From Porphyra umbilicalis (lineage: Eukaryota; Rhodophyta; Bangiophyceae; Bangiales; Bangiaceae): DNA of 64,000 nt. Position 1 is the stretch's first letter. Each line of letters opens with the position of its first letter. Below are positions 32,277-44,949 of the stretch, in pieces. The notes beneath the pieces are model-generated. The model ran no database searches, was not told the DNA's origin, and was given only the letters and a program-made list of their open reading frames with translations. The translations under genes were made by a program, and so were the position numbers. The stretch is taken from the NCBI GenBank assembly GCA_002049455.2, contig KV918762.1, forward strand, positions 186,001 to 250,000. The letters run 5' to 3'.

Positions 32277-32473
32277 TGTGCATCGCAAAAATGGAAACAA
32301 GAAAGGCGGTTGAGAGAGGGTCGGATGAGAGACAACGGTTGGCGTCCCCTTGGCGTTCTCCTTCACAACGAGAGGGCCTCCCCCATAGGAAGCGGCTCCA
32401 GCTCCCGTCTCCCCGTACTCGCTGACACGGCCTCACCCCAATTGGTGGCACTGAGCATATTTGGCGTCGGTGC

Positions 32474-32776
32474 TTAAAACGCGCGGCCACTAAGAGCACC
32501 CCCACACGATGCGACGCCTCCCCAGTCGCAATCCGCGCCTGCGAGCTCGTCCCGTGGACGAGCGAGATGGATGTAGACCTCAGTGGGCGCCGCGGCGTCT
32601 ACAGAGGCCGCGTCGAGTGCGCGGGAGACAATGATAGCACGCGGGATGATCAGGTTCTTCGCCGAAGGGATCAGGAAGTCTCCGCTGGCCTCTTTCATCA
32701 TGACGGCGATCATCTTCTCAACCTCTTCGGAGGGCGACAGAGTCAGCGCGGCCGGCAGTGTAGGCGGGGATGGCAC
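32474..32776 (-). CDS. Small hypothetical protein or first exon
   Basis: ATG at 32774-32776, 100 residues. The first two thirds (SEEVEKMIAVMMKEASGDFL, then AKNLIIPRAIIVSRALDAAS) look like a folded protein. After PTE the composition worsens, and GAG|GTCTAC near 32578 could be a splice donor leading to the frame ending at 31920. No family recognised. Confidence 0.35.
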   Translation of the reverse strand: MPSPPTLPAALTLSPSEEVEKMIAVMMKEASGDFLIPSAKNLIIPRAIIVSRALDAASVDAAAPTEVYIHLARPRDELAGADCDWGGVASCGGALSGRAF

Positions 32777-35700
32777 AGTTGGTGGTGGAGAACACTCCGT
32801 GCGAGAGGCGAGAGGGATAAGGATGACAAGAGACGAGCGTTATCTCTAATACAGGAAACGGGACGTCACCGTTCGGTTGCCGAATGACACGGTGTTGAAC
32901 GAGTTAGAAGATCCGGAAAATGATCTTCGCCTGTCGGAATTTCTTCACAGGCCGCACCTTTGGGAGGCGACAGCTTCATGTAATTCTATGTCCATAGCTA
33001 CAAGTCTGCTAGGATGGTCCCAAGTGGTGTGCCACTTTGCTTGGATAGACGAGACCATCGGATCGATTCTTAGTGATTCAGCCTAAAATTCAATATTTCT
33101 GATCAATCGTCGTTGACTCGATCGGGCTTGTCGTGAGTGCTGAACCTTGCCGTCGCCGCCCGGTGGCTGGGCTGTTATCACCGTGTCGACGAAGAACGAT
33201 GAGCAGCACCGCGCGGCCAGTGGCGCCACGGACGTTTGTTTCTTGCGACGCTCCGACAGGTGTCATCGATATTTGACCAGTACAGCCGTCGCCGCCTAAA
33301 TCTACCGAATCACAGAAGTGTGGGTCATGTGCGCTAGAAATGAGTACAACAAGCGCGTGCTCATTCTCCCTGTGAGCAGCCGCGAGCGTGCATCTAGCCA
33401 TTTACGAACATGCACCCGAAGGTAGCCATTCTATACGTCAATTCTTCGACCGCTCGAGCTTTCGGTAGTGCCGCGCGTGCGAGTCCGCCTGTTTCGCCCT
33501 CGCTCGGCACTTTCTCAAGCACTCTCCGTAAAACGCAAGCCCCCTCATGAGATGCGCGTTGCCGTGGCGTATGGCATGACGGGCACCATATGGCCGCACT
33601 TGCAATACCTTTTGGCGAGAATGCGAATGCATGCACCCTCGTTCCGCTGCGTTGGTGCAGTTTGGCGAGCTGGCCTTCTAGAAATCAGCGCCGGCCTTTG
33701 CGATGCTAAGGGAAACAAGTAGCGCGAGCTCAAGTCCGATTCGTAGAGATTGCGTACTCTTTTGCTGTCTTCTGTGCCGCAGCGGCCCCTGAAGCGTTGC
33801 GTCCGTCATGAGGCCGTCACATTCGGGCACGAGTATCATGAAAACCACTCAGGTCGGCCTCTGCGATCGACCTTCTCACCGAAACGGGGTCAAGATCGAA
33901 GAAAATTGAAAAAGTGGCCCTCGTTTGTCAGTTGGCCGGTCGTATCTCCCTGGCGTGACCTCGTACGGGAGGCCTAGTGGGCGGGGTGGTGGGCTGGGGG
34001 CATTTTGAGTGCGGTACCGGCTTCACAGTGCTGTTTTTGCTGCTTCACGAGGTGGGGGTCCATGTATGCTCCCAGCGAGCGGTGGCTGTCGACGTCGCGA
34101 TCACCGACGTAGTGCACCATCGTCGCCACCGTCGTCGCCGACACTGCCGCCGTCACTGTCTTGATGCTCCTCACCACTGTCGTAACCCAAATGTCTGCCT
34201 CTCGCTCCCCCTGTGCATTTCTTCCGTTCCGGCGCGCCCCCATCCTCTGCACTTCTTCTCTCCTCGGGATCGTCGCTCCGTGAGGCGCTTACCGTTCTTG
34301 GGCGCTGATGCTTTTGCCTTTTTATTCGTCGACGCTGCCTGTGTTGGCGTGCCGCCATATGCAGGTGCCTGTGGTGCTATCGTCAACCTTTCTTTGTCCG
34401 TCAGAGGATTTGAAGCACATTTGTGCGCTCATCCATAACACCAGTAGTGAGCGTTTGTCGCAGCCATTGCTTGTAATTCTGACTGACTGTGTTCTGTCTT
34501 CTTTCTATTCCAAGTTGCATTGGACATTCTTTCCTTCCGTTTTTTACTTCAGAACGACGTGTGGTTGATCTGGCATCTTCTTTGTGTGCAAGAGACGCAA
34601 CAGTACCGTGGCTTTCTTGTCCGATTCATGATCCTGTTCATTCTCTCGACAGAAAGTAAATGCCTGCCCCCTGTTGTATCATACTACCGTCTCTCATTCT
34701 CCATCTTCAGTCTCGGACATTTTGCATGGAGGTAAACAAGCGGCCGTCCAGATCTGCTCTGGGAAACTTGTATGCCGTGGCTCTTTGGCTCCGGAGTCAT
34801 TTCGCCATGCGCCGGCCGCCGCCGTGGTCCTCTGGACTTCCCCACAAGCGAAGAAATAGCTGTGCTGGTGTCAGCGTCCTTTTGCTTGAACGTGCTTTTG
34901 TTGTCGGGCCGGGGCACGAGCGCGCGTTAAGTCTGGTGTCATAGTTTTTCTTATAGCGCACAGCGTTCAAGCGACCAGTGGCCAGTCCAGATGTCGTGCG
35001 CCGGTCCGAGCCACGCGTGAGCGCGACAGTCTGACAGTTGTGCAGCCTGGAGCCGTTGGGAATTGGCGTCCGTTAAGACTGGTGGGAGTGAGCGGCTGCG
35101 TACACGACGGACATTCTGCGTGTGGTCGCCCGCTGGATGGCGGGACAGGATCATGTATCCGCGAGGCGGAGAAGGAGCTCTATTGCAGGCTAGCGGAAGA
35201 CTTGAGAACGCGGTATGGCTGAGGGGCGACGACGATATGGGACTTTCTCAGCTGGAAGACGCGCAAGATGGCGTGGATCCTCTCTCTGAAGCAGCCTGGA
35301 AAGTTATAGACATATGAAGGCCAGTAGGCTGCGCCACACGCATTGAAACAAGTAGCTTCCAATGCCGTCCTCTTTTTCTGGTCGATTGGAGGGCCCGTGC
35401 GGCGAGCACATGCTGCGGGACATTCGGAACTTGATTCGTTGGACAAGGTTTTTCTCGCGCCCGCTGTCTCGGCAGCAGCATGTGATCATTCAAGTGCAAT
35501 TTGACAGATGAGCTTTGTCGTCGTTGACTGCAACACACACAAGTAGCGGCCAATAGAAAAAGCAGGGTGTCCTGCGACGGATGTAACGTCGCGGCCGCCA
35601 ACGGCTTCAGTGGACTGCACGCCGGCAGTTGCCAGCGTTCTAGCCACAGCGGCGGATGAATCTCAATGCCTCAAAGGCGCCATCGCCGCCAACCAATGTC

Positions 35701-37630
35701 GACAACAGCCATCAAAACGGCGTCGGCGACGGCACACGCCACATACAGCAATCAAAGGGGGTCTAAAAGTCGCGGTGTGCGGCGGGGGCGGCCACGTTGG
35801 CTGGAAGCGACCTCATTGTGGCCTTCACGGCTAATGAGTCCGGCAAATGCGACGCGAAGGGGGCGTCGTGGCTGACGGCGGTGGCAACGGGAGTTGGAAG
35901 CATGTCTGTTGAAGATATGGCATCGACGTGCATGGAGTGGGCAAAGATTGAGTGATAGAACAAGGCGCGGGGGGATATGGCGTCGACATCGACGGCGTCG
36001 GAGGGGGTGGCGTGGGCGTGAATAGCGGAGGCGCAGACGGCACGAGCAGAGATGACGAGAAGGATGGCAATAGTGACGGCGCCGGGGCCGGCGGTGCAAC
36101 CGGTGGTCGGGTCGGCGACGACAGGGACGACGACAGCGGGTACACCGGCGAATCAGCGCCGGAACAGACTGCTCAACGTCCATCTATTGACGTGCTCTCA
36201 ATAGCCAATCAACGTGAGCTGCTGTTTGACCTGAGGTACCTGTTCCGCCACACGCCATATTTCATTCGGCTGTAAGGTAATCTCGCAGACAGGTGCTTGA
36301 GGAGAAAATTGGGCAGGATGCTGGGGTACGGTCCTCTCAGGAATACTCATCGACGATCGCTGGCCGAAACGCACCATCGCGGCCGGCTGGTGGGCCCCGT
36401 CACCTCGTAGGAACGGCGAACCCACTGCAAATTGGTCCGCGCAATGATAGACCGTGGAATGGTTCGACTTCTCGAGCTCAAGGGCTCTTAAGGTGAGGGC
36501 GTCGCAGAGCACGTTATGTAGCTCTAGTCACACCAATTTGTGACGGTAACACCACAACTGACGATCGATTGGACCTCTATTGGTCGGCGGATCGGCCTCC
36601 CCCTCGATCAATGGTCCGACGAACCGGCGGAATGGACTCTTGAAAATTCATGACGTTAAAAATGGGCGCCTAACCCACGAAGCGACACAGAGGCGCCCGT
36701 CGCACCGCAGAAGCCCCCCAGGGGGGGTGCGGCTTGCCGCATCGGCGGTGGTGGCTGCCGCCGCAGCGATGGGCGAGCAACAGTCGCGGCGGTGGTGGCG
36801 TACTCATCCCACACAGTGGAAGTGGTCTCCTCTGCTGGCAGACGGTGCAGCAGGCAGTGTTGCCCCCGAGCCAAAAGGATCAATTCGCGGCCTTACGGCA
36901 TCCGCGCAGGTGTGAGGCGGCCAGGTGGGCACAACTGGCGTGTTGTGGCTCTGCGCGCAACACGGGAGCTCTGTTGAGGGTTGGGGCGTACACAAACTGG
37001 CCGAGCGGGGGGGGCACAGGCCAGCTCGCGGTCAGTGCCTGCGCGGCGACAGCGTTTGCCTGTGCACAGAATCAAGGTGCCCTCGAGAACTCGTGGGAGT
37101 ACGGGGATGACAGGGACGACCTGTCAGCGCAGACAACAATATAACCAACTTTTCCCTCCATAAAAGCTGGATGGGCCCTCGATGGTTCTCCTAGAACCAC
37201 AGCGAGCTATGTATGACCCATGCTTCGTGCTGCCCAGACTGTACCGTCGAGCTGTACGCAGCAAGCACAATTTTTTTTTTGTAAACATTGCACGAATTGG
37301 ACATTCATAGCAGACGCTGGGACGCTGTTCAAAGCCGCCCCTAGGAGCACCAAGTTAGTTCGACTACCTGCATGAGCCTGGCTCTTGTATGACAGTCACC
37401 GCGGGCGTGTAGAGGGACCCTAGAAAACGGACACCCTGGGGGGGTCGTTTTGCCACTTGCGAAGAACCCCCCCCATGGTCCCCCTGGCGACCACTATAGA
37501 CCACCAGACCACCTTGCGCGGCATAGAAATTCAAAGTCTCGCGGATGCGGTTTTTTGCACCGGGTACAGGAAGCACACTCTTGGGGCACCTTGGCATATG
37601 ATTTCTGGCTCGTGGTCATAGCGAGAAGGG
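32777..37630. other. Long stretch without a convincing gene
   Basis: Base composition is mixed. The best candidate is a frame at 35952-36275 (plus): a Gly/Asp-rich start, then SIDVLSIANQRELLFDLRYLF. It has no counterpart I know, and the opposite strand is also open as Pro/Ser-rich sequence. A T run lies at 37270-37280. Nothing else is supportable. Confidence 0.35.
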
Positions 37631-37706
37631 CTCAGTAACACCCTGTTACTGAGAATGGAGAACACCAGTTCTGTTATGTTCGTAGGCTTTGGTAACACAG
37701 TGTTAC
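37631..37706. repeat. Pair of related perfect palindromes
   Basis: CTCAGTAACA and its exact complement flank CCC at 37631-37653. GTAACAC-A-GTGTTAC is a second perfect palindrome at 37692-37706. Both share the GTAACA/TGTTAC core. They could be terminal motifs of a small transposon or protein-binding sites. Confidence 0.6.
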
Positions 37707-38381
37707 TGGCATGAAGGGGGCTGTTTTTTTGGACATGAGGGGCACGGGCGCGACGGGCATGCTATGGCGAGTCCGGAGTTGCCTCTTTTCTCTTGGGCAG
37801 GGCATTGCTTCCAACGTTGGTGAAGGGTCCCTACAGTCGCCATGCAGCCGATCACTTGTGGATGGCACACCGAAAACAGGAGTATGGTCGCCCCTCCTAT
37901 GCCTAAAAACGGGGGCTACTGAGCACAACCATCGAGGCCGCGCACGATCGGAGATCGAATTTCAATAGGGAGACCGACTGTGCCTGGGGGTGGCTCTCGG
38001 TTGGCCGTCGTGGCGGACACGGCGGCGGACACCGGCGGTGCTGCGGCCGGCGTCGTGGCCTGCAATTTCGGCATTGGCCGACCAGCGACGGACGCGGCTT
38101 CGTCTGCACGGAACAAGAATCGAGTCATTTCAAGTGGTATCGAGAAATTGTACGTACCGCGCCTGCGCCTGTGCTTTGTACTGTAGTGGGCGGGTCCTGG
38201 GAGCCGTGGCCCGAGTCAGAGCTTTACTGTCCATGTGAGGTGTGCTCCAGTGTGTACTCTGTGGCGCGCTCTCATGTACTGACACGGAAAGCGTGCTTGC
38301 ACCGCTCTTGCTCTTCTTTTCTTGTGCTGATGAGCTGGTACTTGATTGCTTTAAATGTGTGCTTCCTGTGTGTACCTACAG

Positions 38382-41341
38382 CCAGACCAGCCTCACCTTC
38401 CTTTGGCAAGGCCGCAAGTCGGTTCCAGGGGGTGCTGCCGCTGCTGTATCGGAGCTCGTTCCGGGGGCCGCTGCCTCTGCGTCGAATGGCAGAGGCAATC
38501 TGATCAAGAAAGGAACCGGGGAACAGCCACTACCTCTGCTGATATCCAAGTCGGCACCATCCATTGTTCCTCCTTCTCCTAAGCGTCTCAAGCGCACGCA
38601 GGCGCAGTTGATGGCGGCCGCGGCAGCTGCCGCGTCTGGGGAGCTCGTGTGGCAGGTGGACGGGGTGAACGTCCCCGTCGCGCCGCCGGCTTGGGAACCC
38701 GCCACTTCCAACCCTCTTCTGTGCTCCCAAATCGCGGCGCACAACTCCTACGTGTCCGCCCTGGAGACGCGAAAAGTGAACGAGGCGATTGTGGCAGTGG
38801 CGGGGGCGGTGGCCGTGCTATCCGCCAACCACAAGGCTCAGTCTAAGGCGGCCGCTGTCGACGTCGGCGCCGGTGTCGGCGCCGGCGTCGGTGCCGCGGA
38901 CGCAGACGTCAATGCCGACGCCGACGCCGGCGCCGATTCTGACGTCGACGTCGACAAGGTCGACTTTCCCGCGAAGAAGCGCCTCCGAGTGGAGGAGAAC
39001 AAGGTGGCGACCACGGCCGCGGCCGCCTCCGACGCCGAAGATGAGATTGTCGTCGTGCCCCGGCAGCCCGCAGCCAAGACGTGCGGTGTCCGCCGCCGCC
39101 ATAGTGGTCGGCGAGGCGCGGCCGCCAAGGGCGAGGGCGGCGCTGAGTCCGAGTAAGCCGTCGCCAAAGAAGCGGAAGCCGTGGCTCGGCAAGGCGCTCA
39201 ACGACGTCCACTACAACCTGAAGGAGGTTATCGTGCGGGCGTGGGCTGAAGCCACGGGCTACGACGGGACCAAGGCGGAGGCGGGCCGCTTCCTGAAAGA
39301 GAGGAGTTACTTGATGGAGTCGGTGAGGAGGCGCGGCGTGCTGATGGCCTACTTGGCGGCCGTCAGCCACTGTGGGGGGGACGCCAACCAGTTCGCCTTT
39401 CCTGACGGAGAAGGGAGTGATGCAATCGTGACAGTCAGCCTTGCTACTCTCGCTTTCGTTCTCAGCAAGGTGCGGGTGACATGTGGTGTGGGGTGTCTTG
39501 TGTTGTGTGAGTGAATGGCAGTGAGAGATGCGCGTGGTCGGTGCTCTTGTGATGTCGCGGACTGGCAAAGCTCATTTCAACTGGCTTGCATTGCGGACGT
39601 TCGGTGCCCGGGATGTATACTGACCGTACGAATGGTCGGCCGTGCTGTGCTTCACCGCTGGTCCTTGCTGTCTGCTGCTTGCTACTTGCTGCCTTTGGAC
39701 CGCTTTGTGTTGGTGCTGGCTGCTTGCCGCCCGTTTGAACTTGTCGTGGTTGTGCTGCTGCTCGTTGCCCGTTGACTGCTTTGTACTGGTGCCTGCTGCT
39801 TGCCGCCATTTGCACTTGTCATGCTTGTGCTGCTGCTCGTTGCCATTTGACTACTTTGTACTGGTGCCTTCTCCTTGCTGCCATTTGCACTCGTCGTGTT
39901 TGTGCTGCTTTTGGTTGCCCTGGGACTGTGTCGTCCGTTTGCACTTGTCGTATTTGTGATGCTGTTGGTTGCCCCTTGACTGCTTTGTGTTGGTGCCTGC
40001 TGCTTTCTGCCGTTTGCACTTGTCGTGTTTGTGCTGCTGCTCATTTCCCGTTGACTGCTTTGTACTGGTACCTGCTGCTTGCCGCCGTTTGCACTTGTCG
40101 TTTTTGTGCTGCTGTTCGCTGCTTGCTACTTGCTTCCTGCTATTGGACTGCTTCGTTCCTACTGTCTTTGCTACTGTCTTTGCTTTCTGTGCTGGCCTGT
40201 TCGTTTTCTCTTTTTGTTCTCGTACTTGGACAAGCAGATTCGCATCATGCTGGAGGCGGCGTACACGTCGACCGCGGCTGGGCCGATTGTACCCAAGAGC
40301 CGTAAGATGGCCAAGCACAAGGAGCGCGTGAGAGCGAAGCGCCCCCGTGACGATGCTGGCGACTTGGCCGAAGATGTGGACGGCAAGCACATGCACACGT
40401 TCTTGCATGGTGGCGTCATCAAGTCGGCCAGGGTGGTGTGGGCGAAGGAGCTGGCGTACTTGGACGTGAATGTGGACGAGTGCGGTGACTTCTGGGCCAA
40501 GGTCTTCAAGACAAACAAAGACAGTGCGGACCGAGCGACCATCGCTGAGCACCCCGGGGTACCGAGCGCCAAGTTCTCTATCGACGTCAGCGTTGACGAC
40601 CACACGGTCGTCGACACCGCCGTCACTACCAAGGAGCTCGACTCGTTGCGCGTCTTTGCACAAGAGTGGGTGGCGGACCAGATCGCATCCAACGTCGTCA
40701 TGGACGTGGACGACAGCGAAGACGGCGACGGGGCTCTTGGAGGGGGAGGGACGGATGGTGGGGACGGCAAGGGGGGTGGCGGTGGGGGCGGCGGCGGTGA
40801 TGGTGGGGGGGAGGATTCCGGTGGTGGCAACGGCGGCGGCGGCGGTGATGGTGGCGAGGGGGATGCCGGCGGCGGCGGCGGCGGCAGCGGCGGTGATGGT
40901 GGCGAGGGGAATGCCGGCGGCGGCGGCGGCGGCGGCGGCTGTCATGGTGGTGAGGGGGACACCGGTGGCGGCAGCGGCGGCGGTGATTGTGGTGGGGGGG
41001 ACGCCTGTGGTGGCAACGGCGGCTATGGGGGCTATGAGGGAGGGCGGCTCGTTGGCGTGGGTGGCCCGCACGGTGCCTCGGGGGGGCCGAGCGGCGGCGG
41101 CGGCGCTTCGGATGCGCCTTTCGTGCCGCGGCGTCTTGGTGCCGGTACCGGGCGCATCCCCAGTCCCATGCCTCGCCACCCGTTTTCCTCCGGGGAGGAG
41201 GAGGATGACATTGAGATCCGGCGTCCAAAGAAAGCGCTTTGGACGCGCCGTCGGTTGCAGGGGAGCCGCCCGACGGGTGACGGAAGTATGGAGTCGGACT
41301 CACCCTTTTCCCTGGGAGACGCCGACAGCGCGTCTTCTTAG
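38382..41341 (+). CDS. Unrecognised nuclear-type protein with Lys/Arg clusters and Gly-rich tail, probable multi-exon gene
   Basis: The first coding block opens after a good acceptor (TGTACCTACAG, ending 38381). It carries SPKRLKRTQ, KKRLRVEE and SPKKRKPWLGK, all nuclear-localisation-like, plus an Ala/Val/Asp repeat (VGAGVGAGVGAADADVNADADADADAG-like, 38860-38950). A frame change near 39.08-39.17 kb is either a short intron or an error. KALNDVHYNLKEVIVRAWAE and VSHCGGDANQFAFPDG follow. The exon ends at AAG|GTGCGG near 39471, and coding resumes about 40.23 kb (IRIMLEAAY) through VKELAYLDVNVDECGDFW-like sequence. A Gly/Asp run (40740-41060) precedes an acidic and basic end (GEEEDDIEIRRPKK), stop 41339-41341. 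The 5' end is not resolved. No domain recognised. Confidence 0.5.
39668..40140. repeat. 75 bp minisatellite, about five and a half copies, inside the intron of the 38.4-41.3 kb gene
   Basis: Units begin around CTTGTCGTG(T)TTGTGCTGCTG and end GCCGTTTGCA. Successive unit lengths are about 75, 75, 54, 75 and 75. It is strongly strand-biased: G, C and T rich with almost no A on the plus strand. It is bounded by AAG|GTGCGG upstream and a pyrimidine-rich ACAAGCAG acceptor region downstream. Confidence 0.8.
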
Positions 41342-43483
41342 TCTGGTTTGAGTTCTCTGTATGTGTGTTTGTCATGGCTATAGTCTTGCTTTGCCTGCAT
41401 TGTCTTCTTTTGTTTGTTTGTTTGTTTCTCGTGGGGGTTGTGTCTGGGTGGGGCATCGAGAAGAAGCGGGCGCAGGCGTTGGTGCGGGGCACCGAGAGTG
41501 AGCTCACGGGGATGGCTGGGGGCGGGGGGGGGGCGGGGGCGGGGGGGGGGCGTGAGAGCCCCAGGAGCGACCTGGAGCCTGTCCCAGAAGGCGCCTGAAG
41601 GCCCTGTAAAATGGATATCATGCAGCAACGTATAGCATTGGGAGGAGGTAACGTGGCCTGTCCACTGTGCCGCATAAGAGCGCTTCTGAGCGCGTCACGT
41701 ATCTCCTTGGGGTCGGTGTACGTCACGAGACGCAGGTGCGTCGCGCAGGTGCTGCAGGGTTGAGTACGTTGCAGTGGAATGGTCGGCTACGCTTCAAGTC
41801 CTGTGCATTTGCATTCCGTCAGGACAGGGCCCCCACAGAGCCCTTGAGGGGGTGGTGTATGATAACCACCCCCCCTCCCAGAGGCATCACTGGCCAGTGT
41901 CACAGTACATGCACGTCTTAAAACGCGAATAATCGCTGATGTACTAGTTTGGAAGAACACTGTGGGGAAACGAGGCAAGTAACCCCGCGAATATGTGTAC
42001 TGGGCCCATTTCACCTCAATCTGAAATACGACGCGCTCTACTGGTCAGTGCGCCCAAGTACAGTGGTACACTTTCCCGACGATTGACCCGTGTGACTTGA
42101 GATCGAACAATCTTTAACTCGCCGTATCTCCGTTCGATGAAGCTCACATAGATCGCGGATTCTAAAATCAGCCGCCACAGATCGTCTCTCACCTGGTTTC
42201 AGGGGACCGATAGCGTCCCAACTGCAATTGCTCCTGGCATGACCGGCGAAAGCCACAGCCACGCACTAGCACATGGTAAGACAGGGGACTGGAGGCTCTT
42301 CATGCAGCCAATGACTTCTCATGATTCAATGTCAAGAACACTGCCCAAACCCTGTCAGATTGCCGGTTCAATGAATGTGACCACGTGCCCATTGGCTGCG
42401 TCAGGCGGCCTAGTTTCACAGTATTTGAGCCGGGTCTCTACAGTCCACAAGACAGAGACTGCGCACCTGTGCCATCTGGTGCCCCAGAAGAAACGCAGGT
42501 GGGCTAGATCCAGTCACTGCTGTACCCTTCATCGATGATGATTGGTCAAAAGAATGTCAGTGACACGTCTCGATGTCAATAAACATAGGCGATCTACTGG
42601 GCACGGGGCTCACGTGTTCGGAGGGCCAATGAACGGACCGAACGGACAGAAAAGAATTGCAAGAACTCCTCAAACGACATGCATGTTCGGAGGCCGATTC
42701 AGCCTCTGCGAGCAAACATGAGGGGCCGGTTAGGGGGGACGCTCCTGACGGCACCGCTGTGGCCGGTGGCTTAAGAAGTCTTGTCCTGATTAGGCTGTCA
42801 GCGTGCATGTTCTGGCATCGTTTCACAAAGACCACCGCGGGTGTCAGCAGGTACTTGCCACCGGGTCACTCAGAGTGCGATTTTCCAGCTGCTGTCAGCC
42901 TTTGTCGGCCCAAGGGCCCGGCGAACCTGGTCGGGATGCTTGACATGTCACACATCACCGGGAGATATAATTGGTCTCCCGGCAGCACGGGTCAATGCTC
43001 GCAGTGGTCGGGTATGCATGTTTGTTTGCGCAAACGTGCATGCTCCATTTCTCAGCAAAGCACCATATTCTCTTGAAAGCGATTATCTTATAACGAGAAC
43101 GCACTGTACCACTACTCGGCCGATTTCTTGGGCGACTGAGTATCTACGCACTACAACTTACGCTGCGTACACGCACTGTCTTGGGACGCTTGGGAACCCT
43201 GAGAAGAATGGTGGCTCAGGAGGCCGGAAAGGGCTGTGTACAGCCCAGGACACTCTTCAGGGACCTGGTCTGTCACTGGGCAACTCCGTGAGATTGTGTC
43301 CTGATTGCACAGTAGGCAAATAAACACGGAGGCGCCGTCCAAAGGGATCTGTCACTCGGCGAGCATCATCATGAGTCCCCGGCGCGTCAGACACTTCCAG
43401 CGGCGAAGCGGTGCCGCGCGAAGGCTCGCCCAAACAGAAAGAAAAGACAAGCGCTGTCGTACGAGCGCCGAGCGTGGCACGCG
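41342..43483. other. Intergenic stretch
   Basis: G run at 41518-41560. No coding signal in either direction beyond short frames. Confidence 0.4.
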
Positions 43484-44949
43484 TCATGTGCCAGTGACGT
43501 CCACCGCGGGACGTGTGACCCCGCTCCGCCCCGTCGACTTGCGGTGCAGCCAACGGTCGGTCAAGACCCCCTTAGCAGGAGACGGTCCCGACGAAGTGCG
43601 GCGCTGCGCTGTAGTTGCCGGCGCTTGAGCAGCTGGAGCCATCGCAAAAAAGGGCAGCCGCAACACCTCGGCCGCCGACGGTCGCTTCTCCGGGTCCAAC
43701 TGCAGCACCCGGTCCAGCACCTGCTGGGCCTCCGCCCCGGCCGTGGGCACAAACACGCCAATGTGCGGTGCCGTGAGGCGGGGAAGGTCGCCTGTGCCCG
43801 CTCGCTCGGCCAACCGCACGCCCTCCGGCCACCGCGTGCTGGACGGCGAGCCCCGCGCCTCAAATATCTGCCGCATCGTCTCGTCCTCGTTCTCGCCTGG
43901 AAAGAGCGCCTCCCGGCGGAAAGCCTCGGCCATGACGACAGCGGCCGCCCACACGTCCGCGGCGGGGCCGTAGTCACGGGAGTGCAGCAGGAGCTCGGGT
44001 GCACGGTACCAGCGGGTTGCCACATAGTCGGTCAGCGGCCGCTTGCTGTCAGATGATGGGCCCTTGGAATCGGCAACGCGTGCCCGCTTGCGAGTGGGCG
44101 GATTCTCCGTCAAACTGGGCAGGCGCCGGGCCATTCCAAAGTCCCCGAGGGCGCAATAATATGCCTTGTCAAGGTTGTGATCGCCATCTTCAGCCACCAG
44201 CACATGATCTTGTCGCAGCAGGATGTTCTCAGGCTTGACGTCCCGATGCACCCAGCCGGACTCGTGGATGAAAGCAAGGGCTTGGAACACTTGCCGAAAA
44301 ATGGTGCTGATATCGCCCTCGCTCAGTGGCGGTAACGTGCTGCCGCGGCGCTCCGCCCCACGCTTGTCGACGAGGCCCAGCAGCGACATTTCCATGTGCT
44401 GCAGCACGAAGTGCAGCTGACCATCGGCAAAGATAATCTCATGCAGTGCGATGACGTGTGGATGGCGCAGCACCTTGAGGGCACGCACCTCGCGCAGCTC
44501 GAGGGCGCACTCCATGGAAGCCGCACGCTTCTTGAGCGTCTTCAGCGCAAACTACCGGGGGGGGAAAAGAGCACAAGAGACACCGCCCAGCAACAGCAAG
44601 AAGCCGGGCCCACGGCATGGAAGCGGCGGTCCCATGTGTACAAGTTAGTTGCTGCTGCGGGGCACGATGGACGCAATGACTGTCAAAAAATTGCTTTGCG
44701 AGGACGTTCCACATCCAAGCAAGCGTCGACATTGCCAAAAAAATGCATGACAGAGCCACATAGTCGAGCACACTAAAGCACCCCCCTCGCAAAACGCACA
44801 CACACTTCACCAACTGGCAACCACCACCGGTCCCGCGAGGCAGGTAAACAAAAACAACGTACCTTCCGTCCATCGCTCGCCAGGTGCACCGTCCGCACCG
44901 ACCCAAACGCGCCCGACCCCAGACTGGCTCCCAGGACGTAGCGCTGCAT
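43484..44949 (-). CDS. RCK-family (MAK/ICK/Ime2-like) protein kinase, two exons
   Basis: Exon 1 is 44863-44949 (ATG at 44947-44949). A GT-AG intron spans 44552-44862 (AAG|GTACGTTG donor, CGGTAG acceptor). Exon 2 is 43484-44551. The spliced product is 384 residues. Gly loop GSGAFG at residues 11-16, ATP-binding Lys33 in FALKTLKK, HRDVKPEN at 131-138, DFG with Asp166, activation-loop T-D-Y at 203-205 in LTDYVATRWYRAPELLL, and WPEGVRLA, which mirrors WPEGYQLA of MAK. The T-D-Y and that segment place it in the RCK branch of CMGC Ser/Thr kinases, which needs dual phosphorylation. Between DFG and TDY there is an unusually long insert containing RKRAR. All catalytic residues are present. RCK kinases act in cilium length control or, as Ime2, in meiosis. 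Confidence 0.9.

Noticed and set aside
39851-41179. 442-residue minus-strand frame with Cys/His repeats
   Set aside because: It runs antisense through a Gly-rich coding region and the intron minisatellite. The plus-strand gene has splice sites and a sensible start and end.
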